Assembly: GCA_900553935.1 (NCBI GenBank)
Contig: USFK01000029.1
Coordinates: 1 to 12,069, forward strand
Source: an uncultured Collinsella sp.
GTDB taxonomy: Bacteria; Actinomycetota; Coriobacteriia; Coriobacteriales; Coriobacteriaceae
Reading direction: 5' to 3'
DNA length: 12,069 nucleotides
A program made the translations under genes and the position numbers. Positions 7,335 through 12,069 of the stretch are shown in pieces. The stretch's first letter is position 1, and every line of letters starts with the position of its first letter. Below the pieces are notes generated by a model. That model was not told the origin of the DNA. It made no database searches and saw only the letters and a list, made by a program, of their open reading frames with translations.

Positions 7335-8129
7335 TTAAGCCTCCTCGGTCTTGCTCAGTCCACCAAACCTACGGTCACGGCCCTGATAGGCCAAAATGGC
7401 GTCGACAAGGCCCCGACGATCAAAGTCGGGCCAATAGGTATCGGTGACGTAGAATTCGGAATAAGCCACCTGCCACAGCAGATAGTTCGAAAGGCGCAGC
7501 TCACCAGAGGTGCGAATCACAAGCTCAGGATCGGGAAGGCCGGCAGTATAGAGGTGGGAAGCCACCATGTCGTCATCAATTGCGGCAGGATCGATCTTAC
7601 CGGCGGCAGCGTCGAGTGCAATCTGACGGACAGCGCGGGTAATCTCGGCACGCGCGCCGTAGTTGACGGCAAGCGCCAGCGTCATACCGGTGTGATCGGC
7701 GCACTCGGCAAGACCGCGTTCAAAAACGTCGCGGGTCTTCTTGGGCAGTGCGGAAATGTCACCCAAAAAAACAACGCGCACGTTTTCGCGCTTCAGAAGA
7801 GGCAGCTCGTCGATAAACGTCTTGGCAAACAGATGCATCAAGACGTTGACCTCATGCTGCGGACGGTTCCAGTTTTCGGTAGAAAACGCATAGGCAGAAA
7901 GCACGTCGACGCCCAGGCGCACGCAGGCGGTAATGATCTCGCGAAGGGAGACGATACCCGCCTTATGACCCTCAGTGCGCGCAAGACCGCGCGACGTGGC
8001 CCAACGACCGTTGCCGTCCATGATACACGAGATATGGTGCGGAATGTTATTGAGGTCAAGGTCGGAAAAACCGACGCCCACAGGGGCGTCGGCAAAGTAC
8101 TCGACCAGTTTATGCTCGTCGTATTGCAC
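7335..8129 (-). CDS. uppS: Undecaprenyl diphosphate synthase (cis-isoprenyl transferase)
   Basis: Cytosolic or membrane-associated cis-prenyltransferase that extends farnesyl-PP with isopentenyl-PP to the C55 carrier lipid needed for peptidoglycan and surface polymers. The 264-residue protein shows all UPP synthase motifs: IMDGNGRWATSRG (36-48, catalytic D38), EGHKAG (53-58), AYAFSTENWNRP (79-90), PELVIRTSGELRLSNYLLWQ (201-220; R206, R212, S214), E225 in AYSEFYV and the C-terminal YQGRDRRFGG. A longer-chain or shorter-chain product cannot be excluded from motifs alone, but the operon context supports undecaprenyl synthesis. The start is GTG at 8129, one base after the frr TAA, with GGAG (8140-8137) seven bases upstream. 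The N terminus is about 15 residues longer than in E. coli before the DGNGRW motif. Confidence 0.97.
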   Translation of the reverse strand: MQYDEHKLVEYFADAPVGVGFSDLDLNNIPHHISCIMDGNGRWATSRGLARTEGHKAGIVSLREIITACVRLGVDVLSAYAFSTENWNRPQHEVNVLMHLFAKTFIDELPLLKRENVRVVFLGDISALPKKTRDVFERGLAECADHTGMTLALAVNYGARAEITRAVRQIALDAAAGKIDPAAIDDDMVASHLYTAGLPDPELVIRTSGELRLSNYLLWQVAYSEFYVTDTYWPDFDRRGLVDAILAYQGRDRRFGGLSKTEEA

Positions 8130-8130
8130 C

Positions 8131-8667
8131 TTAGATCTCCATGACCTCGGCTTCTTTTTCCTTCAGAAGCTCCTCGACCTTGGCGACATACTCATCGGTG
8201 TGCTTCTGGACCTTGGCCTGCTCGCGACGGACATCGTCCTCGGTGAGCTCCTCATCGCGCTCGAGCTTGTTGTTGAAGTCGCGACGGATGTTACGGATAG
8301 ACACCTTGGCCTGCTCGGCGTACTCGCGGCACTCCTTGACGAGCTCGCGACGGCGCTCCTCAGTGGGAGCCGGGAACGGAAGACGAACGACGGTGCCATC
8401 GGAGTTGGGGGTAATACCCAGATCGGAAGCGCCGATGGCCTTGACGATAGCGTTGATGAGGGCCTTGTCCCACGGCTCGATGAGCAGCATGTGAGCCTCG
8501 GGGGTCTTGACGGCGGCAACCTGCGTGACCGGCGTGGGGACACCGTAATAATCGACGGTGATGTCGGACAGAATGTTGGCGTTGGCGCGACCGGTACGGA
8601 CCTTGGAGAAGTTATGCTTGAGGGACTCGAGCGACTTGTCCATATGGGCGGTGATGTTCTCTGCCAT
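8131..8667 (-). CDS. frr: Ribosome recycling factor
   Basis: With EF-G, RRF splits the post-termination ribosome so that subunits can be reused. The protein has 178 residues, a few short of the common 185, with the difference at the N terminus. Domain I, the three-helix bundle, comprises residues 1-30 and about 104-178, with the conserved VRTGRAN (23-29). Domain II is the central part, including the segment VDYYGVPTPVTQVA (38-51). RNIRRDFNNKL (125-135) is the family's conserved basic helix segment. The last helix is rich in Glu and Lys. The ATG at 8667 has AGGAGG (8680-8675) seven bases upstream, inside the end of pyrH, whose stop lies two bases before this start. Identification is secure. 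Confidence 0.98.
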   Translation of the reverse strand: MAENITAHMDKSLESLKHNFSKVRTGRANANILSDITVDYYGVPTPVTQVAAVKTPEAHMLLIEPWDKALINAIVKAIGASDLGITPNSDGTVVRLPFPAPTEERRRELVKECREYAEQAKVSIRNIRRDFNNKLERDEELTEDDVRREQAKVQKHTDEYVAKVEELLKEKEAEVMEI

Positions 8668-8669
8668 GC

Positions 8670-9392
8670 TTAATCCTCCTGATAGACGAGCGTGCCGACG
8701 GGTTCACCCGCGAGCGCGCGTTTGACGGTGTCCTCGCCATCGATGTTGAGGACCAAAATAGGCATACGGTTATCCTGGCACAGGGCCGTAGCTGTGGAAT
8801 CCATAACCTGCAGGCCGCGAACGAGAACCTCGTGATAAGTAATCTTGTCAAAACGGACGGCATCGGCGCACTTGACGGGATCCTTGTCGTAGATGCCGTC
8901 AACCTTGGTGGCTTTAATCAGAATCTCGGCGCCGATCTCGCACGCACGAAGAGCCGCGGCGGTGTCGGTCGTAAAGTACGGATTACCCGAACCGGCGGCA
9001 AAAATAACAACGTTGCCCTTGGAAAGGTGGTTGATGGCGCGACGGCGAATATAGGGCTCGCAGATCTCGTTCATCTGGATAGCGCTCATCACACGGCAGG
9101 GAACGTCGTTATGCTCGAAAGCATCCTGCAGGGCGAGCGCGTTCATAACGGTCGCGAGCATGCCCATGTAGTCGGCCTGAGCACGCTCCATGCCACCGGC
9201 AGCGCCTGCCATGCCGCGGAAAATATTGCCGCCGCCGACAACGACGCCGACCTCATGGCCAACGGCGAGCAGCTCCTTGACCTGCTTGGCAAGATGGTCG
9301 GTAACCTTGGGGTCAATGCCATATTGGCCGTCGCCCATCAGTGCTTCGCCGGAAAGCTTAAGAAGCACGCGTTTATATCGGATGTCGGACAA
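8670..9392 (-). CDS. pyrH: UMP kinase
   Basis: Bacterial-type UMP kinase of the amino acid kinase fold; makes UDP from UMP and ATP, feeding pyrimidine nucleotides and UDP-sugars for cell wall synthesis. The 240-residue hexameric-family protein shows LLKLSGEAL (10-18, with K12), the glycine-rich VVGGGNIFRG (51-60), DYMGMLATVMNALALQ (74-89), FAAGSGNPYFTTDTAAALRA (131-150) and TKVDGIYDKDP (162-172). The start is a TTG at 9392, well supported by AAAGGAGG (9406-9399) six bases upstream; no nearby ATG would keep the first strand intact. It is the first gene after the tsf terminator, so its expression depends on readthrough or on a promoter I could not place with confidence. Confidence 0.98.
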   Translation of the reverse strand: MSDIRYKRVLLKLSGEALMGDGQYGIDPKVTDHLAKQVKELLAVGHEVGVVVGGGNIFRGMAGAAGGMERAQADYMGMLATVMNALALQDAFEHNDVPCRVMSAIQMNEICEPYIRRRAINHLSKGNVVIFAAGSGNPYFTTDTAAALRACEIGAEILIKATKVDGIYDKDPVKCADAVRFDKITYHEVLVRGLQVMDSTATALCQDNRMPILVLNIDGEDTVKRALAGEPVGTLVYQED

Positions 9393-9398
9393 AGCGAT

Positions 9399-9406
9399 CC
9401 TCCTTT
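9399..9406 (-). promoter_or_regulatory. Strong ribosome binding site for the TTG start of pyrH
   Basis: AAAGGAGG on the minus strand, six bases before TTG at 9392-9390. The near-perfect match to the 16S tail may compensate for the weak start codon. Confidence 0.75.
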
Positions 9407-9432
9407 AATTAGACTCTCAATATGATATCAAA

Positions 9433-9448
9433 GGCTCTGATAAGAGCC
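9433..9448 (-). other. Small perfect hairpin in the pyrH leader
   Basis: GGCTCT and AGAGCC pair perfectly (9433-9438 with 9443-9448) around a 4-base loop. The hairpin lies between the tsf terminator and the pyrH ribosome binding site. On the minus strand only TTT follows it, so it is a weak terminator at best. It may be an RNA-processing or stabilising element; the function is not known. Confidence 0.45.
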
Positions 9449-9451
9449 ATG

Positions 9452-9485
9452 AAAAAGCAGGCTGTGAGTAAAACCCACAGCCTGC
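9452..9485 (-). terminator. Intrinsic terminator after tsf
   Basis: A perfect 10-bp stem (GCAGGCTGTG at 9457-9466 with CACAGCCTGC at 9476-9485) closes a 9-base loop. On the minus strand it is followed at once by TTTTT (9456-9452). It sits 25 bp past the tsf stop and should end most rpsB-tsf transcripts, leaving part of them to read into pyrH. Confidence 0.85.
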
Positions 9486-9509
9486 TCATTACCAGCTACA
9501 AGAGCTTAT

Positions 9510-10379
9510 TTACTCGCCACGGACCAGACGGTCAAAGGCAACGACGGTAATGGTGTCGCCGAGCTCCTTGGAGACCTGCTCAGCGTACTTCTTGATGGTG
9601 AGGGAGCTGTCCTTGATGAACTCCTGCTCGGTGAGCACGGACTGCTTGTAGAACTTCTCCAGACGACCAACAGCCATCTTCTCCTGGATAGCCTCGGGCT
9701 TGCCGGACTCGGCAGCCTGGGCCATGTAGATCTGCTTCTCGTGCTCGACGGTCTCGGCCGGAACCTGATCGCGGGTGGCGCAAATCGGTGCGACGGCGGC
9801 AACCTGAAGGGCAACGTCGTGAGCGAAGGTCTTGAAGGACTCAGCCTGAGCGGTCTCGGCCTTCTCGAAGGTGAACTCGACGAGGACGCCGATCTTACCA
9901 CCCATGTGGATGTAAGAAGCGAGCGCGCCGTTCTCGGCCTTACGGGCAGCGAAGCGGGAGATCTTCATGTTCTCGCCCATGATGTGAATCATCTCGGTGA
10001 GCTCGGAGGAAACGGTCTCCTCGCCCATCGGCTTCTCGAGCAGAGCGTCGACGTCAGCAGGCTCGGTGGTAGCGACAACCTCAGCGACCTTGGAAGCAAA
10101 GCCGGTGAACTTGGCGTTGGAGCCAACGAAGTCGGTCTCGCAGGAGAGCTCGAGCAGAGCACCGGTCTTGCCATCCTCGGAGACGAACGCGGCGACAGCG
10201 CCCTCGTTGGTCTCACGGCCAGCCTTCTTGGCAGCCTTGGCAAGACCGTTCTTACGCAGAACGTCGACAGCGGCGTCCATGTCGCCGTCAGCCTCGACGA
10301 GAGCCTTCTTGCACTCCATCATCGGGGAGTCGGTCATCTCGCGGAGCTGCTTGACCATAGCGGCGGTAATCTGGGCCAT
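9510..10379 (-). CDS. tsf: Translation elongation factor Ts
   Basis: Guanine-nucleotide exchange factor for EF-Tu, acting in the cytosol during elongation. The protein has 289 residues (E. coli 283). The N-terminal UBA-like domain (1-50) carries TDSPMMECKKAL (16-27), the equivalent of the family's TGAGMMDCKKAL. The core begins with SCETDFVGSNAKF (79-91), whose TDFV (82-85) contacts EF-Tu. A second core repeat and a C-terminal helical module follow to the end. The frame is open a little further upstream to a TTG at 10394. The ATG at 10379 is preferred because GAAAGGA lies six bases before it and the N terminus MAQITAAMVK is typical. It follows rpsB by 45 bp without a terminator, the usual rpsB-tsf pair. 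Confidence 0.98.
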   Translation of the reverse strand: MAQITAAMVKQLREMTDSPMMECKKALVEADGDMDAAVDVLRKNGLAKAAKKAGRETNEGAVAAFVSEDGKTGALLELSCETDFVGSNAKFTGFASKVAEVVATTEPADVDALLEKPMGEETVSSELTEMIHIMGENMKISRFAARKAENGALASYIHMGGKIGVLVEFTFEKAETAQAESFKTFAHDVALQVAAVAPICATRDQVPAETVEHEKQIYMAQAAESGKPEAIQEKMAVGRLEKFYKQSVLTEQEFIKDSSLTIKKYAEQVSKELGDTITVVAFDRLVRGE

Positions 10380-10424
10380 TGTGGTTCCTTTCAAAGAGAT
10401 GAAAAAGAATTAACTAAGACTGAT

Positions 10425-11153
10425 TTACTCGGCCTTGGGCTCAGCGGCCATCTCGGCCTCGGAGACCTGCTCCTTGCCGGAGCCAGCGAGGCAGGCGTCA
10501 GCCATGAGCTCGCACATAAGGGTGACAGCAGAGATAGCGTCATCGTTGCAGGGGATGCCGTACTCGACCTCGTCGGGATCGGAGTTGGTGTCGATCAGAG
10601 CGACGACGGGGATGTTCAGGCGCTGAGCCTCCTTGATGGCGTTCTCCTCGCGCTTGGTGTCGATGACGAAGAGAGCCTGGGGCAGACCCTTCATGTCGCG
10701 GGCGCCACCGAGGTTGGTCTGGAGCTTGGTGAGCTCCTTGCCGAGAACAGCCTGCTCCTTCTTGGGCAGAACAGCCATGCGGCCGTCCTCGACCATGGCC
10801 TCGAGCTCCTCCATGCGGTTGATGCGGGAGCGGATGGTAACGAAGTTGGTCAGCATACCGCCGAGCCAACGCTGGTTGATGTAAGGCATGTTGGCGCGCT
10901 CAGCAGCGTTCTTGACGGCCTCCTGAGCCTGCTTCTTGGTGCCGACGAACAGCACGTTGCCGCCCTTGGCGACGTTCTTGACGAAAGTATAGGCCTGGTC
11001 GGCGTCGAGGATGGTCTGCTTGAGGTCAAGGATGTAGATGCCGTTGCGCTCACCGAAGATGAACGGCTTCATCTTGGGGTTCCAGCGACGGGTCTGGTGA
11101 CCGAAGTGGCAGCCGGCCTCGAGCAGGGTGCGGATATTAATCTTGGTAGCCAT
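10425..11153 (-). CDS. rpsB: 30S ribosomal protein S2
   Basis: Structural protein of the small ribosomal subunit, 242 residues. Family hallmarks are LLEAGCHFGHQTRRWNPKM (10-28), FIFGERNGIYILDLKQT (31-47), FVGTKKQAQEAV (69-80), YINQRWLGGMLTNFVTI (91-107), LFVIDTKREENAIKEAQRL (161-179) and VVALIDTNSDPDEVEYGIP (183-201). The C-terminal tail (from about 226) is acidic and poorly conserved. The ATG at 11153 has AGGAGG six bases upstream. It is the first gene of the rpsB-tsf unit, behind a good sigma-70-type promoter and a leader of about 135 nt. In other bacteria S2 represses its own operon through the leader; that this happens here is inference. Confidence 0.99.
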   Translation of the reverse strand: MATKINIRTLLEAGCHFGHQTRRWNPKMKPFIFGERNGIYILDLKQTILDADQAYTFVKNVAKGGNVLFVGTKKQAQEAVKNAAERANMPYINQRWLGGMLTNFVTIRSRINRMEELEAMVEDGRMAVLPKKEQAVLGKELTKLQTNLGGARDMKGLPQALFVIDTKREENAIKEAQRLNIPVVALIDTNSDPDEVEYGIPCNDDAISAVTLMCELMADACLAGSGKEQVSEAEMAAEPKAE

Positions 11154-11290
11154 GTTAAACCTCCTGTGGTTTGCCTCCGCGCGGGGTCATCCTCCAAAAC
11201 CAACCCGGACATGTGCTACCAAAGCCCGGGCACCACGGTATGAAGTAGCCGCGCGTGCGTGATAAAAACCTGTTGCCGTGAAGCAACCCG
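11154..11290 (-). promoter_or_regulatory. rpsB 5' leader, candidate S2 autoregulatory RNA
   Basis: The stretch between the predicted transcription start and the S2 ATG contains no convincing gene. Inverted repeats on the minus strand: GTTGC/GCAAC (11287-11283 with 11276-11272) right at the transcript 5' end, and CCCGG/CCGGG (11230-11226 with 11208-11204). The second competes with GTGC/GCAC (11233-11230 with 11216-11213). AGGAGG for rpsB lies at the 3' end. A structured leader is the expected place for S2 feedback; the specific fold is not proven. Confidence 0.45.
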
Positions 11291-11294
11291 ATGA

Positions 11295-11323
11295 ATGATA
11301 GCAGGAATGCATCTTCGTGCCAA
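11295..11323 (-). promoter_or_regulatory. Sigma-70-type promoter of rpsB-tsf
   Basis: On the minus strand, -35 TTGGCA (11323-11318) and -10 TATCAT (11300-11295), each five of six to consensus, are separated by exactly 17 bp. Transcription should start near 11288, giving a leader of about 135 nt before rpsB. It begins about 50 bp past the xerC stop. Confidence 0.75.
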
Positions 11324-11357
11324 CCCGCAATCAAAACCACACACCTGAGTGCGGCGC

Positions 11358-11367
11358 GGGACGTCCC
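11358..11367. repeat. Perfect 10-bp palindrome upstream of the rpsB promoter
   Basis: GGGACGTCCC is fully self-complementary. It lies between the xerC stop and the rpsB -35 box, 34 bp upstream of the box. It could be a protein site, but one short GC-rich palindrome can arise by chance. Confidence 0.3.
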
Positions 11368-11372
11368 AGCCA

Positions 11373-12069
11373 CTATTCGCCTCGGGGATGGGCTTGAGCC
11401 ACGGCACGTTTGAGCCGATCGGGCGTGAGGTGCGTGTAGATCTGCGTCGTGGACAGGCTCGCATGACCCAGCAGCTCTTGAACCGAGCGCAGGTCCGCAC
11501 CGCCCTCGAGCAAGTCGGTCGCAAAGGTATGGCGCATCGCATGCGGGGCGATGTCGGCCGGAATGCCGGCGAGCGTCGCCAACATATGAAACCGCCGCCT
11601 GAGCATGGCGGCACTCATGCGATTACCGCGCGCCGATATAAGCAGCGGATGCGGCCCGGTAGTGGGGTCACGGCGCTTTGCCTGAGCGAGCAACTCCGGC
11701 CGCCCCTCCTCAATATAGAGACGCGTCGCCTCGAGCGCGCGACGATACAGAGGGACGATACGTTCTTTGCTCCCCTTGCCCCACAGGCGCAGCGTGCGTT
11801 CGGACCACACAATGGACTCCACATTGAGTGCTGCGAGCTCAGAGATACGGGCGCCCGAGGCATAGAGCAGCTCGAGCATCGCCGCATCGCGCAGTCCCGC
11901 GGGTGTTGAGGTATCAGGCGTCTTGAGCAGCGCCTCCACCTGTTGGGTCGTCAGCACACCGGGTAGATCGCGCGGGAGCTTGGGCGAGGAAATTGCCGAG
12001 ACCACATCGCCCTCCACGACCCCCTCGGCAGCCATCCACCGATAGAGCGAGCGAATGGCAGACAGGTGT
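11373..12069 (-). CDS. xerC: Tyrosine recombinase XerC (5' end outside the window)
   Basis: Site-specific tyrosine recombinase that, with XerD or alone, resolves chromosome dimers at dif. The gene is cut by the right window edge: the reading frame is open from 12069, and the residues before the internal ATG at 12035 (HLSAIRSLYRW) match the SAM-like N-terminal domain of the family, so that ATG is not the start. About 231 residues are present. The catalytic domain is complete: GARISELAAL (first Arg), GKGSKERIVPL (Lys), HAMRHTFATDLLEGG (HxxR), LLGHASL (Gly-His) and the nucleophile in TQIYTHLT. XerC rather than XerD or an integrase is inferred from the position: xerC sits just upstream of rpsB in many actinobacteria. 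The stop is TAG at 11373. No clear terminator separates it from rpsB. Confidence 0.9.
   Translation of the reverse strand, partial: HLSAIRSLYRWMAAEGVVEGDVVSAISSPKLPRDLPGVLTTQQVEALLKTPDTSTPAGLRDAAMLELLYASGARISELAALNVESIVWSERTLRLWGKGSKERIVPLYRRALEATRLYIEEGRPELLAQAKRRDPTTGPHPLLISARGNRMSAAMLRRRFHMLATLAGIPADIAPHAMRHTFATDLLEGGADLRSVQELLGHASLSTTQIYTHLTPDRLKRAVAQAHPRGE

Noticed and set aside
9741..11243. A 500-codon plus-strand open frame opposite tsf and rpsB
   Set aside because: Leu/Gly/Asp/Val-rich shadow of two highly conserved, codon-biased translation genes.
11155..11373. A 72-codon minus-strand frame in the rpsB leader
   Set aside because: It spans the predicted rpsB promoter and leader, has no good ribosome binding site, and its product resembles nothing I know.
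11373..12035. Reading the ATG at 12035 as the true start of the recombinase
   Set aside because: The frame stays open to the window edge and the residues upstream match the XerC N-terminal domain, so the gene is simply cut off.
1..12069. CRISPR array, insertion sequence, prophage, toxin-antitoxin or defence genes
   Set aside because: I found no repeated spacing, transposase, terminal inverted repeats or defence motifs. XerC is the chromosomal housekeeping type by context.

Overview
The window reads as chromosomal core DNA from a GC-rich, strongly Shine-Dalgarno-using Gram-positive bacterium. Protein style and gene order suggest an actinobacterium of the Coriobacteriia, Collinsella-like; this taxonomic guess is inference, since no 16S or other marker is present. 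Nearly all of it is one minus-strand block of translation, nucleotide, isoprenoid and envelope genes. A lone plus-strand kinase-like gene lies at the left end, converging on the block.

Layout, left to right. Positions 1-99 are a short leader. At 100-864 (+) is a small phosphotransferase of the aminoglycoside/choline kinase fold. It ends at a bidirectional-looking terminator (900-933), which is followed by the minus-strand terminator of the large operon (about 961-1009). Then, read in the minus direction from the right edge: xerC (5' end cut off by the window edge), a 219-bp gap with a good promoter and a leader, rpsB (S2), tsf (EF-Ts), a terminator with a T5 tract, pyrH (UMP kinase), frr (ribosome recycling), uppS (undecaprenyl-PP synthase), cdsA (CDP-DAG synthase), dxr and ispG (MEP isoprenoid pathway) flanking the site-2 protease rseP, and proS (prolyl-tRNA synthetase).

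The order rpsB-tsf-pyrH-frr-uppS-cdsA-dxr-rseP-(ispG)-proS is an ancient, widely conserved bacterial cluster. From pyrH to proS the genes are packed with gaps of at most 25 bp, and the cdsA/dxr junction overlaps (TAATG). This argues for one transcript with coupled translation. Functionally it joins protein synthesis (S2, EF-Ts, RRF, ProRS) to supply of UMP/UDP, undecaprenyl carrier, phospholipid precursor and isoprenoid precursor, with a membrane protease that may monitor the envelope.

Start codons deserve attention: pyrH and ispG most likely start at TTG, and uppS and cdsA at GTG, each with a clear Shine-Dalgarno. The most unusual feature is in rseP: about 110 residues with a winged-helix-like segment are inserted between the first metalloprotease motif and the next membrane segment. 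No tRNA, rRNA, CRISPR array, insertion sequence or prophage is visible, and there is no gene-free stretch over 300 bp. I did not find evidence for a wholly new multi-gene system; the RseP insertion and the rpsB leader are the best leads.
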